This document shows positions 42,075 through 51,632 of a stretch of 64,000 bases of DNA, in pieces. How positions within the stretch are numbered: position 1 is the first letter of the stretch; every line of letters begins with the position of its first letter. The DNA comes from Borrelia coriaceae (GTDB lineage Bacteria > Spirochaetota > Spirochaetia > Borreliales > Borreliaceae). The position numbers and the translations under genes are program-made. The DNA lies in contig NZ_CP075076.1 in assembly GCF_023035295.1 (NCBI RefSeq), positions 806,001 through 870,000 on the forward strand, written 5' to 3'. The notes under the pieces are model-generated. The model worked only from the letters and a program-made list of their open reading frames with translations. It ran no database searches and was not told the origin of the DNA.

Positions 42075-44657
42075 ATGAAAAAAGATTTTACGCCGATGAT
42101 GAGGCAATATTTAAGTATTAAAAGTAAATATGAGGACGCTATTCTATTTTTTAGAGTAGGTAGTTTTTATGAAATGTTTTTTGATGATGCTCTTGAGGGA
42201 AGTAAGCTTTTGGGATTAACTTTGACCAAAAGAGAAGATGTTCCTATGTGTGGAGTGCCTTGTCATACAAGTAAAGAGTATATAAAAAAGTTAATTTTGC
42301 TTGATAAAAAGGTTGCAATTTGTGAGCAAGGATTACAAACGGATCCTAAAGGACCTTTAGAAAGAGAAGTTGTTGAGGTTATAAGTCCTGGGGTTGTAAT
42401 TGATGAAGATTTTTTGCAAGATGATGTTAATAATTATTTGGTAGCTATTAGTGATTATAAGGACTATTATTCATTTTCTTATATAGACTTGTCGACATCT
42501 AGACTTGGAATAATTTTTTATGAGGGAAGTTTTTTAGAAAAATTGAGACGGGATATTGAAAAGTATTCTCCAAAAGAAATAATAGTGTCAGATAATTTTT
42601 ATTACGAATATTCAGACAAACTTATCCTTGATCGATTTTTAGTCAATAAAATTCCTTATTGGCATTTAGATAAAGAAATTGCTATCAAATTACTGAAAGA
42701 GCATTTCAATGTTATTAGTTTAAGTTCTCTTGGATTTAAAGAGGACGAACCTTATTATATTTCGTCTTTTTTAATAATAAATTATATAAAGAATAACTTG
42801 AAGAATTTGTTGGTTAATATTGACACGATTTGCATTAATAATGATTCTGAATGTATGTTTCTTGATGATGTTACTCAGATAAATCTTGAGCTTGTTAAAA
42901 ACAATAATGATCTTACAGTTTGTTATTCTCTTTATTCAGTTTTAAATGATTGTAAAACACCAATGGGAAAGAGACTTTTAAGGGAATATATATTAAATCC
43001 GCTTTTAGATATTGCTGATATTAACAATAGATTAGATCATGTAGAATTTTTAAACAATAATGTTAATTTAAGCATTAGATTAAGAGATATTCTTAGTAAT
43101 GTTTGGGATATTGAAAGAATAATTTCAAGACTTCAAATGAGAAGATATGTTAAAAAAGATTTTTTATTGATTAATGAGACTTTAGCATCATTTTTTTTAG
43201 CAAAGAATCTGCTTAATGAGCATTCTTTTAATTATTGGATATTCGATATTAATGAAGAAAATAATATAAAAGAAATTTATTCTTTAATTGATTGTTCTAT
43301 TTCAAAAGAGCAGGATGAATTTATTAAACATGGTTATAATTCTAAGATTGATCGTTTAAGAGAGATTAAAAATAATGCTAGTAAGTATGTTGATGATTAT
43401 CTAGATTTTGAGAAAAATTTTAGTAAAATTAATAGCCTTAAAATTAAGAGAATTAATGTTAGAGGTTTGTTTTTTGAGGTTACAAAGAGTTATTATGGAC
43501 AAATTCCTTCTCATTTTATAGAAAGTCAGACTTTAAATTCTGTTAAAAGATATAAAACTAACAAACTTATCGAACTTGAAAGGGATATCAATGATTCTGA
43601 GGATAATTTATCAGCTCTTGAACAAGAAATATTTAATGAAGTAGCTTTAAAGCTTGTTAAGCACAGTGTCGTGATTAAGAAAATTGCTAAGTTTTTTGCA
43701 TATGTTGATGTGATTTCTAATTTTGCATATGTGGCCAAAAAAAATGAATATGTAAGACCTATTTTGACTAATAATAAAGAAATTGTTCTTGAGTGTGCCA
43801 GACATCCTGTTGTTGAACATTATATGAAAAGTGGGGAAACTTTTACTAAAAATTCTGTAAAAATTGATAGCGGGAAATATTTTTGTTTGATTACTGGTCC
43901 TAATATGGCAGGTAAATCAACTTATTTGCGTCAGACCGCTTTAGTTGTTTTAATGGGACATATTGGTTCTTTTGTTCCCGCCGATAAGGCCATAATAGGA
44001 ATTACAGATAAGATTTTTTGTAGGATTGGGGCAAGTGATAATATTTCCAAAGGTGAGTCTACGTTTTTAGTAGAGATGAATGAGACGGCTAATATTTTAA
44101 GGAACGCAACGCAGAATAGCTTAATAATTATGGACGAAGTTGGAAGAGGTACTAGTACTAATGATGGACTTGCTATTGCATATTCAATTGTTGAATATAT
44201 TTTAGAATATATCAAAGCTAGAAGTTTATTTGCAACTCATTTTCATGAACTTTCAGCTATTAGTCATGATTCTTTTGTTAATCTTTCAATGAAAATTGAA
44301 AAACAAGGTAATGAACTTCTTTTTTTAAGAGAGGTTGAGGAAAAACCTTCTCTTAATTCTTATGGGATTTATGTTGCAAGTATAGCAGGAATACCTTTAC
44401 AGGTTATTAAAAGGGCAAATGTTATTCTTAAAAGCTTAACTAGTCGAGAGCACTTGTATACGTCAGAATTTTTTACTTCGGTTGCTTCTCCTGTTAATGG
44501 CGATGAAGATATAATGGAAGAAGGTTGGAGTTGTGAATTAGAGCTTAATACTTATTTAGAGCTTAAAGATTTTGTTTCTAAAATAGATATCAACAATATT
44601 ACCCCTTTTCAAGCAATGAATTTACTAAGTGAAATAATTGTAAAAATTAATACATAG
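42075..44657 (+). CDS. mutS: DNA mismatch repair protein MutS
   Basis: An 860-residue MutS. The mismatch-binding N domain has the Phe-x-Glu wedge in RVGSFYEMFFDDA (about 28-40). The ATPase has Walker A GPNMAGKST (about 613), the Q-loop region, Walker B LIIMDEVGRGTST and the helix-turn-helix end. The DEVGRGTS and FATHFHEL motifs are intact. It starts repair at mismatches with MutL. No Shine-Dalgarno is visible before the ATG; see the promoter entry. Confidence 0.96.
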   Translation: MKKDFTPMMRQYLSIKSKYEDAILFFRVGSFYEMFFDDALEGSKLLGLTLTKREDVPMCGVPCHTSKEYIKKLILLDKKVAICEQGLQTDPKGPLEREVVEVISPGVVIDEDFLQDDVNNYLVAISDYKDYYSFSYIDLSTSRLGIIFYEGSFLEKLRRDIEKYSPKEIIVSDNFYYEYSDKLILDRFLVNKIPYWHLDKEIAIKLLKEHFNVISLSSLGFKEDEPYYISSFLIINYIKNNLKNLLVNIDTICINNDSECMFLDDVTQINLELVKNNNDLTVCYSLYSVLNDCKTPMGKRLLREYILNPLLDIADINNRLDHVEFLNNNVNLSIRLRDILSNVWDIERIISRLQMRRYVKKDFLLINETLASFFLAKNLLNEHSFNYWIFDINEENNIKEIYSLIDCSISKEQDEFIKHGYNSKIDRLREIKNNASKYVDDYLDFEKNFSKINSLKIKRINVRGLFFEVTKSYYGQIPSHFIESQTLNSVKRYKTNKLIELERDINDSEDNLSALEQEIFNEVALKLVKHSVVIKKIAKFFAYVDVISNFAYVAKKNEYVRPILTNNKEIVLECARHPVVEHYMKSGETFTKNSVKIDSGKYFCLITGPNMAGKSTYLRQTALVVLMGHIGSFVPADKAIIGITDKIFCRIGASDNISKGESTFLVEMNETANILRNATQNSLIIMDEVGRGTSTNDGLAIAYSIVEYILEYIKARSLFATHFHELSAISHDSFVNLSMKIEKQGNELLFLREVEEKPSLNSYGIYVASIAGIPLQVIKRANVILKSLTSREHLYTSEFFTSVASPVNGDEDIMEEGWSCELELNTYLELKDFVSKIDINNITPFQAMNLLSEIIVKINT

Positions 44658-44665
44658 GCATATAA

Positions 44666-45271
44666 ATGTGGAATTGGAGTATTTTAAAAAGAATATTGCT
44701 TCCCTTTTGTTCTTGTTGTAATAAGAATTATATTTACTTGAATGCTCTTTGCAAGGATTGCATTGGGCTTTTTCATTTTGATGTTAAATTTAGAGATGAT
44801 ATTTGGTATTTTTTTGACTATGAAAATGAATATAAGAAATTGGTTCTTTCTTATAAGAGAGAGGGGCAAAGATTACTTGGTCAATTTTTTGCAAATGGGA
44901 TTTTACAATTTTTGATGAGCATTGATTTTGATTTGGTTGTTAGTATTCCTTGTAGTTTTAAAAGAAAAGTTTTTTATGGTTTTGATCACATGGAGTATAT
45001 TGGGGATTTATTAAGTAATAATGGGATCAATTATGTCAATATTTTTAGACGGGGATTGGGTAAAAGTCAAAAATTATTGCGAGGGGATTTAAGGCATAGT
45101 AATTTGCGTAATAAGGTCAAATTAAAGTTGAAGTATAGGAATTTTAAGTTTAATAGGGTTGTGCTTATTGATGATATTGTAACAACAGGAGCATCTATGA
45201 CTGTTTGTAAAGATATCCTTGTAAGACATGGAGCTTGGAGTGTGATAAAGCTATCAATTGCGAGAGCTTAG
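44666..45271 (+). CDS. comF: ComF-family phosphoribosyltransferase-like protein
   Basis: A 201-residue ComF/GntX protein. An N-terminal zinc-finger pair (CSCCNKN... and LCKDC) is followed by a type I PRTase domain with the PRPP loop VVLIDDIVTTGASM (about 166-179). ComF helps single-stranded DNA enter the cytoplasm in competent bacteria. Borrelia is not known to be naturally transformable, so its role here is open. It follows mutS by 8 bases and precedes a promoter and attenuator. Confidence 0.88.
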   Translation: MWNWSILKRILLPFCSCCNKNYIYLNALCKDCIGLFHFDVKFRDDIWYFFDYENEYKKLVLSYKREGQRLLGQFFANGILQFLMSIDFDLVVSIPCSFKRKVFYGFDHMEYIGDLLSNNGINYVNIFRRGLGKSQKLLRGDLRHSNLRNKVKLKLKYRNFKFNRVVLIDDIVTTGASMTVCKDILVRHGAWSVIKLSIARA

Positions 45272-45286
45272 TCGATTATTGTTTCC

Positions 45287-45315
45287 TTGACATTTATTTT
45301 GATTGATGTTATCTT
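45287..45315 (+). promoter_or_regulatory. Promoter of the rimP-nusA-infB-rbfA-truB operon
   Basis: A consensus TTGACA (45287-45292) and TATCTT (45310-45315) are 17 bases apart. The start would be near 45322, upstream of a terminator-like hairpin and 62 bases before rimP. Confidence 0.6.
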
Positions 45316-45341
45316 AATTTTGGATTGAGTTTTTTATTTAA

Positions 45342-45373
45342 AAGGTTCTTTTAAAAAGAGCCTTGTTCTTTTT
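45342..45373 (+). terminator. Rho-independent terminator or leader attenuator before rimP
   Basis: AAGGTTCTT (45342-45350) pairs with AAGAGCCTT (45356-45364), one G-U pair, with a 5-base loop. A T-rich run (GTTCTTTTT, 45365-45373) follows. It is both the end of the mutS-comF unit and, given the promoter at 45287-45315, inside the leader of the nusA operon. The hairpin lies 20 bases before the rimP start. Confidence 0.75.
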
Positions 45374-45383
45374 AGGAATATGA

Positions 45384-45815
45384 TTGGTTAAAATTATTGA
45401 TAATAGCGAAGTTTATAATTTAATAAAGAATTTAACAGATCGATTGGGAATTAAAATTATAGAGACTAATATCTTCAGGAAAAGAAATGAGGGTCGGATT
45501 CAAGTAGTTGTTTATAAAGATGATGGTTTTGGAGTGGATGCGCTTTGTGATTTACACAGAATGATTTTATTGAGCTTGGAGTCGGTTCTTAAATATAATT
45601 TTAGTTTAGAACTTTCTACTCCTGGGATCAATAGGAAAATTAAGAGTGATAGAGAGTTTAAAATTTTTGAAGGTAAAAAAATTAAATTGATGTTAGATAA
45701 TGATTTTGAAGAAGGGCTTATCTTAAAAGCAGAGACAGATAGTTTTATTTTTAAAACGAATAATAAAGAGGTAAAAATTCTTTATAGTGATGTTAAGAAG
45801 GCTAAATTATCATGA
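45384..45815 (+). CDS. rimP: Ribosome maturation factor RimP
   Basis: A 143-residue RimP for 30S maturation. It shows ...[20 protein letters not shown], then [23 protein letters not shown], the family motif (LEVSSPGLDRPL in others). The start is TTG 45384 with AGGA 6 bases upstream. An out-of-frame ATG at 45380 ends after three codons. The nusA ribosome site overlaps its stop region. Confidence 0.9.
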   Translation: MVKIIDNSEVYNLIKNLTDRLGIKIIETNIFRKRNEGRIQVVVYKDDGFGVDALCDLHRMILLSLESVLKYNFSLELSTPGINRKIKSDREFKIFEGKKIKLMLDNDFEEGLILKAETDSFIFKTNNKEVKILYSDVKKAKLS

Positions 45816-45828
45816 AGGAGTCTTGGAT

Positions 45829-47274
45829 ATGATAAAGGGTACTGGTCAAATGATTGCCAATATTGCTGGTGAGCGAGGAATGAGCATAGATGCTATTCGT
45901 AAAACGGTTAGGGAATCAGTGATGATAGCTTATAAGAAGTATTTTGGAACAAATGAGAATGCTTTAGTTAAATTCGATGAGGATACTGGGGATTTAATAG
46001 TTTATTCTAAAAAAAGGATCGTCGAGGAAGTGCAAGATGATATACTTGAGATATTAAAAGAAGATGCTAAAGAATTTGAGCTCTTGGAAGATGGGTATGC
46101 GTATATTGAGATTGATCCCAAAATTTTTGATAGACTTTCGATTCAAGTTGCTAAACAGAGAACCAAGAGCGACTTGCAGGGTATTGAGGATAATGAACTT
46201 TATTTGGAATTTAAACATAAATTGCATAAAATTGTTATTGGTTATGTTCAACAGAATAGGAATGGAGATCTTTATGTCAATCTTGGGACTACAGATGGTG
46301 TTATTCCTAAAAAATATCAATCTCCAAGAGAAGTTTATGGGCTTAATGATAAAGTTAGAATTCTTGTTTACAATGTAAAGAAGGGGAAGAATGGGATAGA
46401 GGTGGTCTTATCAAGAACTCATCCTAAGTTTATTGAAGAATTGCTTACGCTTGAGATTCCTGAAATTGAGGAAGGAATTATTAAAATTCATAAAATAGTA
46501 AGAGATCCGGGTTATAGGACTAAAGTCGCTGTTTATTCTGAGAAAGAAGAGATTGATCCTATAGGGCCTTGTATTGGGCAAAAGGGTGTTAGGATTCAAT
46601 CAATAATTAAGGAACTTGAAGGTGAGAAAATAGATATTATTCCTTATTCTAAGGATATTAAAGAATTTATTAAAGATGCCTTAACTCCTGCTAAAATAGA
46701 TAATGTATATATTATTGATGAAGATTTGCATAAAGCTTTGGTAGTTGTTAGTGATGAACAGCTTTCACTTGCAATAGGTAAAATGGGTCAGAATGTTAGA
46801 CTTGCGAATAGGTTGCTTGATTGGGCAATTGATGTTAAGACCAGTAGTCAGTTTGCAGAGATGAAAGCAAGTGGAGAGTTTAAACAAGATACTTTTGAAA
46901 TGTTTGAGAAAATTATTCAGGATAATGTTCAGGAAGATGAATTTGAAGAAGTAAACAAAATTAGTGAGCTTAAAATCCTTGATGATAATATCATTGATAA
47001 ATTGGTTGCATCAGGTCTTGATGATATTGATAATTTTTTAGATGCTAGCGAGGAAACACTTTTTGAGTTAGGAATAAGTTATGAAAAGCAAGATGAAATA
47101 AATAAAATATTGAAGGAAGGGATGGTAATAATTTCTAATGATGATGGTTCTATTGAAGGGATTAAAGATGAGGAAGAATTGCTTTGTCCTGAATGTGGGG
47201 CTGTCATTAATGAAAATATGGCTTTTTGTCCAGGTTGTAAGATAGGTCTTAGCTTTGAATTTGAAGAGGAGTAA
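45829..47274 (+). CDS. nusA: Transcription factor NusA with C-terminal zinc ribbon
   Basis: A 481-residue NusA. In order: N domain (1-125), S1 domain (about 135-200), KH1 and KH2 (about 230-345; DPIGPCIGQKGVRIQSIIKE), a helix-hairpin-helix unit (about 385-425), and an unusual zinc ribbon with Cys453, Cys456, Cys467 and Cys470. It controls pausing, termination and antitermination. I use ATG 45829, with GAAGGAG 8 bases upstream. The frame is open back to 45787 inside rimP, which is not typical of NusA. Confidence 0.95.
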   Translation: MIKGTGQMIANIAGERGMSIDAIRKTVRESVMIAYKKYFGTNENALVKFDEDTGDLIVYSKKRIVEEVQDDILEILKEDAKEFELLEDGYAYIEIDPKIFDRLSIQVAKQRTKSDLQGIEDNELYLEFKHKLHKIVIGYVQQNRNGDLYVNLGTTDGVIPKKYQSPREVYGLNDKVRILVYNVKKGKNGIEVVLSRTHPKFIEELLTLEIPEIEEGIIKIHKIVRDPGYRTKVAVYSEKEEIDPIGPCIGQKGVRIQSIIKELEGEKIDIIPYSKDIKEFIKDALTPAKIDNVYIIDEDLHKALVVVSDEQLSLAIGKMGQNVRLANRLLDWAIDVKTSSQFAEMKASGEFKQDTFEMFEKIIQDNVQEDEFEEVNKISELKILDDNIIDKLVASGLDDIDNFLDASEETLFELGISYEKQDEINKILKEGMVIISNDDGSIEGIKDEEELLCPECGAVINENMAFCPGCKIGLSFEFEEE

Positions 47275-47278
47275 TAAT

Positions 47279-49843
47279 TTGTCAGAAAATATTGATGATG
47301 ATTGCAGTGAAGATGAAAAAAAAATTAAAGTTGTTAAATTACGAAAGAAAGTAGTAAAGGTTGTAGCTCATACTGATAAAAATTTAAATAAATCTAAGGA
47401 TAATTTTGTTGAGTCTCCAAATTCATTGGCTAATCAAGATGTTAATAGGGGATATTCTTATGGAAATAAAGATAGGGGAGCTAGACCTTCTTCTTTAAGT
47501 AGTGAGAGAGATAATACTAGTCAACAACAAGGTAATAGAGGGTATTTTAATAGGAATTATGTTCATAATAGAGATAATAGGGGAGGTGGATATTCTTATG
47601 GAAATAAAGATAGGAGCGTTAGACCTTTTTCTTTAAGCGGTGAGAAGAATAATACTGGTTCCCAGCAACAAAGTAATAGGGGGGGGCATTTTAATAGGAA
47701 TTATGCTTATAATAGAGATAATAGGGGATATTCTTATGGAAATAAAGATAGGGGGTTAAGGCCTTCTTCTTTAAGTGGTGAGAAGGATAATACTGGTGTT
47801 CAACAACAAGGTAATAGGGGATATTTTAATAGAAATAATTCTAATAGTAGTGGTTCTCAGACATTTAGACGAGTAATAAGAACTAAGGTTATCTCTACTG
47901 TTGCAATCTCACCTTCTGATTCTGATAGCAAGGGTCTTAATAGGAAACTTGGTGAGAAGAAGAAGCAGCAACAAGAGAATCAAAAAGGTTACAAGAGGAA
48001 GAAGGAGGAACTTGAGAGCCAAACAATAGAACAGAAAGTGTTTGACCAACTTCAAAAAAAGAAGAAAGAAAATCTAGCAAATCCAATTCCTAAGTCAATT
48101 GATATTATGGGAACTATTACTGTTGCAGAACTTGCAAGAAAAATGAATTTAAAATCCTCAGATTTAATTGCTAAATTAATGACTTTGGGTGTAATGGCAA
48201 CTATTAATGAGAAAATTGATTCTGATACTGCTACGATTTTGGTTGAAGAATATGGTTCTAGAGTCAATGTTGTTTCAATCTATGATGAAACAGTTATAGA
48301 GTCAGAGGAAGATGATGAGAGTAAGAGGGTTGCAAAACCTCCTATTATTACAATAATGGGACATGTTGATCATGGAAAAACTAAACTTTTATCAGTGTTG
48401 CAAAATATTGATATAAATCAAAAAGAGTTTGGAGGGATTACACAACATATTGGTGCTTATACTATTAATTATAATGATCATGAGATAACGTTTTTAGATA
48501 CTCCAGGACATGAAGCTTTTACTATGATGCGGAGTCGAGGAGCGCAAGTTACAGACATTGTAGTGCTTGTTGTTTCTGCTGTGGATGGGGTAATGCCACA
48601 GACTGTTGAGGCTATTAATCATGCAAAAGATGCAGATGTACCTATTATTGTTGCAATTAATAAGATTGATTTGCCAGATTCAAATCAGGATAGAGTTAAA
48701 CATCAGCTTTCAGAGTATGATTTAGTTCCTGAAGATTGGGGTGGGAATACTATTTTTGTTGCAATTTCGGCTCTTAAAAATATTGGTATTACGGAACTTC
48801 TTGATATGATTATTCTTCAAGCTGAAGTAATGTCATTAAAGGCAAACCCAACTAAAAGGGCTATTGGTAGAGTTCTTGATGCTAAAATTGACTTAGGTAG
48901 GGGGATAGTTTGTTCTGTTATAGTTGAGGATGGGACTCTTTCTATAGGAGATTCTTTTGTTGGGGGAGTTTATCATGGTAAGGTAAGGGCGTTAATTAAT
49001 GAGCGTGGAGTATCTGTTAATAGTGTTGGTCCTGCAAAAGCTATTAGTGTTTTGGGTTTTTCATCAATTCCTCAGGCCGGTGATCCATTCCAGGTTACAA
49101 AAACAGAAAAAGAAGCCAAGTTAATTAGTTCTAAAAGACAAGATCTTAAGAGGTATGAGGATGCTAAGAATGTAAAAAAAGTTACTGTGTCAAATCTTTA
49201 TGATTCAATTAAAGATGGGGCTTTAAGAGAACTTAAGATAATTTTAAAAGCTGATGTTCAGGGCTCTGTTGAAGCTTTGAGACATTCTCTTGAAAGGTTA
49301 ACTAATAATGAGATTAGAGTAAAAGTTATTCATTCATCAGTAGGGGCAATAACAGAAACGGATATTAGTTTTGCCTCAGCTAGTGAAGCCATTATTATTG
49401 GTTTTCATGTAAGACCTACAACAAAAGCGCAATTATTAGCTGATCAAGAAAAAGTTGAAATCAGAAAATATAATATAATTTATGATGCAATCAATGATAT
49501 TAAATCAGTTCTTGAGGGTATGTTAGAGCCAGATATTGAACAGAAATTTATTGGATTTGCAGAAGTTCGTGCTGTTTTTAATATTTCTAAGGTTGGGATA
49601 GTAGCTGGATGTTATGTGTCTCAAGGTTGTATAAAACGGGATGCAGTAACTAATATTATGCGAGAAGGATTTCAGGTGCATTCTGGTAAGATTTCTTCAT
49701 TAAAACGAGCTAAAGAGGATGTTAAGGAAGTTAATGCGCAATATGAATGTGGGATTATTATTGATAATTATTTTGATGTTAGGGAAGGAGATATTATTGA
49801 GGCATTTGAAATTAAGAAGGTAAAGAGACGATTCGAGTCTTAA
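47279..49843 (+). CDS. infB: Translation initiation factor IF-2
   Basis: An 854-residue IF-2. A long basic N-terminal region holds three 46-residue repeats (separate entry). Next comes an IF2_N domain (about 275-325; [20 protein letters not shown]), then the GTPase with G1 GHVDHGKT, G3 DTPGHEAF and G4 NKID. Domains II to IV follow. It places initiator tRNA on the 30S subunit. The start is TTG 47279 with GAGGAG 6 bases upstream; the frame opens at 47255 inside nusA. Confidence 0.96.
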   Translation: MSENIDDDCSEDEKKIKVVKLRKKVVKVVAHTDKNLNKSKDNFVESPNSLANQDVNRGYSYGNKDRGARPSSLSSERDNTSQQQGNRGYFNRNYVHNRDNRGGGYSYGNKDRSVRPFSLSGEKNNTGSQQQSNRGGHFNRNYAYNRDNRGYSYGNKDRGLRPSSLSGEKDNTGVQQQGNRGYFNRNNSNSSGSQTFRRVIRTKVISTVAISPSDSDSKGLNRKLGEKKKQQQENQKGYKRKKEELESQTIEQKVFDQLQKKKKENLANPIPKSIDIMGTITVAELARKMNLKSSDLIAKLMTLGVMATINEKIDSDTATILVEEYGSRVNVVSIYDETVIESEEDDESKRVAKPPIITIMGHVDHGKTKLLSVLQNIDINQKEFGGITQHIGAYTINYNDHEITFLDTPGHEAFTMMRSRGAQVTDIVVLVVSAVDGVMPQTVEAINHAKDADVPIIVAINKIDLPDSNQDRVKHQLSEYDLVPEDWGGNTIFVAISALKNIGITELLDMIILQAEVMSLKANPTKRAIGRVLDAKIDLGRGIVCSVIVEDGTLSIGDSFVGGVYHGKVRALINERGVSVNSVGPAKAISVLGFSSIPQAGDPFQVTKTEKEAKLISSKRQDLKRYEDAKNVKKVTVSNLYDSIKDGALRELKIILKADVQGSVEALRHSLERLTNNEIRVKVIHSSVGAITETDISFASASEAIIIGFHVRPTTKAQLLADQEKVEIRKYNIIYDAINDIKSVLEGMLEPDIEQKFIGFAEVRAVFNISKVGIVAGCYVSQGCIKRDAVTNIMREGFQVHSGKISSLKRAKEDVKEVNAQYECGIIIDNYFDVREGDIIEAFEIKKVKRRFES
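47453..47866 (+). repeat. Three 138-bp in-frame tandem repeats in infB
   Basis: Units begin at 47453, 47591 and 47729, each opening with the sequence for YSYGNKDR. Each encodes about 46 residues rich in Asn, Arg, Gly, Tyr and Gln ([25 protein letters not shown]). The third copy decays after about 47845. The spacing is exactly 138 bp, so the frame is kept. Confidence 0.9.
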
Positions 49844-49866
49844 ACATTTGCTTTATTATTTTTTAT

Positions 49867-50229
49867 ATGGAAAAAGAGATAAGAAAATCAAAACTTGAGA
49901 GTTTATTAGTTCAAGAGATTGGTAATTTGATAGTAACTAGGGTTGTTAAAGATCCTAGAGTGCATGAGTTCTTGACTGTTGTTAGAGTTGAAATTTCAAA
50001 TGATTTAATAAATGCCAAAGTATTTATTGGGTCTATCAAAGAAGGCGCATCTCTTGACAATGCTGTTAAGGCATTAAATAATGCTAAGGGTTTTATTCAA
50101 AGCGAGATTGTTAAACGTATTAGAGTTAGAAATACTCCGAAATTAAATTTTTTAAGAGATGATACTATTTCTAAGGCTTTTTATGTGAATAAAATAATTG
50201 AAAATTTGGATATTGGTCAAGAGCAATAA
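49867..50229 (+). CDS. rbfA: Ribosome-binding factor A
   Basis: A 120-residue RbfA, a KH-like cold-shock factor for 16S rRNA 5' maturation. Family features are [36 protein letters not shown], and the C-terminal [14 protein letters not shown]. No clear ribosome site precedes the ATG, which lies 23 bases after infB. Confidence 0.93.
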   Translation: MEKEIRKSKLESLLVQEIGNLIVTRVVKDPRVHEFLTVVRVEISNDLINAKVFIGSIKEGASLDNAVKALNNAKGFIQSEIVKRIRVRNTPKLNFLRDDTISKAFYVNKIIENLDIGQEQ

Positions 50230-50235
50230 AATTTA

Positions 50236-51084
50236 ATGAATGGAATTATTTTATTAAATAAGAGAATTGGCATAACTTCTTGTGATGCCCTTTTTCCTTT
50301 AAAAAAGTACTTTTCTACAAGTAGAGTTGGGCACACGGGTACTCTTGATAAATTTGCAAGTGGTCTTTTGGTTGTTTTAGTTGGCAAGTACACTAAGCTT
50401 TCAGGTTATATTACATCTTTAGATAAAGAGTATATATCAGAGTTTGAGTTTGGAATTGAAACTGATACTCTTGATCCTAACGGTAGAGTAGTAAATACTA
50501 CGGATTGTATTCCAAGTCTTAAGGAATTAAATTGTGGTATTAGATCTTTTATAGGTGAGATTTATCAAATTCCACCTAAGTTTTCTTCAATACATGTTAA
50601 AGGTAAAAGAGCCTATAAGTTAGCTCTTAATGGGGATTCTTTTAGTCTTCAGTCTAGAAAAGTCAATATATATGACATTCGAGTCTTAAGTTATAATGTT
50701 GATTCTCGTATTTTGAAGCTACAAATAAAATGTTCTAAGGGTACTTATGTTAGAAGTATAGCAAGGGATTTGGCATTGTCTTTAGGGTCATTTGCTTACG
50801 TTAAGAGTCTTGAGAGAATTAAGATTGGAGATTTTAGATTAGACAGTGCTTGTTTTTCTGAAGATATTACTACTAGTAGTTCTTTGATGAGTTTAGAGTC
50901 TTTAGGGCTTTTTGAAAAAATTTATGTTGCTAATAGTATGATTAAGTTTATTCAAAATGGTATTTATATTAGTGTTGTTATTAATGTTGGTGAGTTTAAG
51001 GTTTTGCAATCTGAAACGGAAGAGATATTAGCACTAATTCGTGGAATTGGTTTGAATAAATATAAATATGTGATCATTTTTTGA
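50236..51084 (+). CDS. truB: tRNA pseudouridine-55 synthase TruB
   Basis: A 282-residue TruB making pseudouridine 55 in the tRNA T loop. It starts MNGIILLNKRIGITSCDA. The catalytic Asp lies in GHTGTLDKFASGLL (about residue 39). The motif CSKGTYVRSIARDL (about 171-184) follows. The C-terminal domain is weakly conserved. It begins 6 bases after rbfA and ends the nusA operon. Confidence 0.93.
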   Translation: MNGIILLNKRIGITSCDALFPLKKYFSTSRVGHTGTLDKFASGLLVVLVGKYTKLSGYITSLDKEYISEFEFGIETDTLDPNGRVVNTTDCIPSLKELNCGIRSFIGEIYQIPPKFSSIHVKGKRAYKLALNGDSFSLQSRKVNIYDIRVLSYNVDSRILKLQIKCSKGTYVRSIARDLALSLGSFAYVKSLERIKIGDFRLDSACFSEDITTSSSLMSLESLGLFEKIYVANSMIKFIQNGIYISVVINVGEFKVLQSETEEILALIRGIGLNKYKYVIIF

Positions 51085-51248
51085 TAATGGATTTCTGGAA
51101 CATAATTAGTAATATACATGTTTTAATATTAGGCAAAATAAAAATTTTTAAGAGATAGCTAAGGGTATTCTACGATCATGTTTGATAATCAGCTTAATTG
51201 AATTGATTGGTATTTTGTATAACTTGCTAAAAAGTCTTGGTTTTATTT

Positions 51249-51277
51249 TTGTTATTTGAATAAAAAAATATTATAAT
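51249..51277 (+). promoter_or_regulatory. Promoter of rpsO
   Basis: TTGTTA (51249-51254) and TATAAT (51272-51277) are 17 bases apart, predicting a start near 51284 and a leader of about 69 bases. The rest of the 268-base truB-rpsO gap shows no other feature. Confidence 0.6.
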
Positions 51278-51298
51278 TTACTTTGAAGATTTTAATTA

Positions 51299-51330
51299 TA
51301 GCAAGGGTGGGTCTATTTTAGCCTTTGCTA
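51299..51330 (+). promoter_or_regulatory. Leader hairpin of rpsO, candidate S15 autoregulation site
   Basis: TAGCAAGGG (51299-51307) pairs with CCTTTGCTA (51322-51330) in a 9-bp stem with a 14-base loop. A G-U pair is stacked on a G-C pair, the motif S15 recognises in 16S rRNA. The GGAG ribosome site (51341-51344) lies 10 bases after the stem. S15 represses its own mRNA through leader structures in several bacteria. Confidence 0.55.
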
Positions 51331-51352
51331 TGATGGTATAGGAGTCATTTTT

Positions 51353-51619
51353 ATGATTAGTAAAGAACAAAAGCAAAAAATAATTGCAGAGTTTGGTAAG
51401 AATGCAAGTGATACAGGCTCAGTTGAAGTGCAAATAGCGTTAATTACGGATAGAATAAGATATTTGACAGAGCATTTGAAGATCAATAAAAAAGATCATA
51501 GCTCTAAGAGAGGTTTATTAAAGTTAGTTGGGCATAGAAGGAATTTATTAAGATATTATCAGAAAAAGAATTTGGAAGCTTACAGAACCTTAATAGCTAA
51601 ACTTGGACTTAGAAAGTAA
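51353..51619 (+). CDS. rpsO: Ribosomal protein S15
   Basis: An 88-residue S15 that binds the central domain of 16S rRNA. It contains [20 protein letters not shown], then the conserved loop [20 protein letters not shown] and [12 protein letters not shown] lies 8 bases before the ATG. It precedes pnp by 13 bases, a pairing common across bacteria. Confidence 0.97.
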   Translation: MISKEQKQKIIAEFGKNASDTGSVEVQIALITDRIRYLTEHLKINKKDHSSKRGLLKLVGHRRNLLRYYQKKNLEAYRTLIAKLGLRK

Positions 51620-51632
51620 TAAGGGGTTAATT

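Noticed and set aside
47453..47866. Possible CRISPR or mobile repeat
   Set aside because: Direct repeats are 138 bp, adjacent without spacers, in frame within infB and code for a regular peptide repeat.
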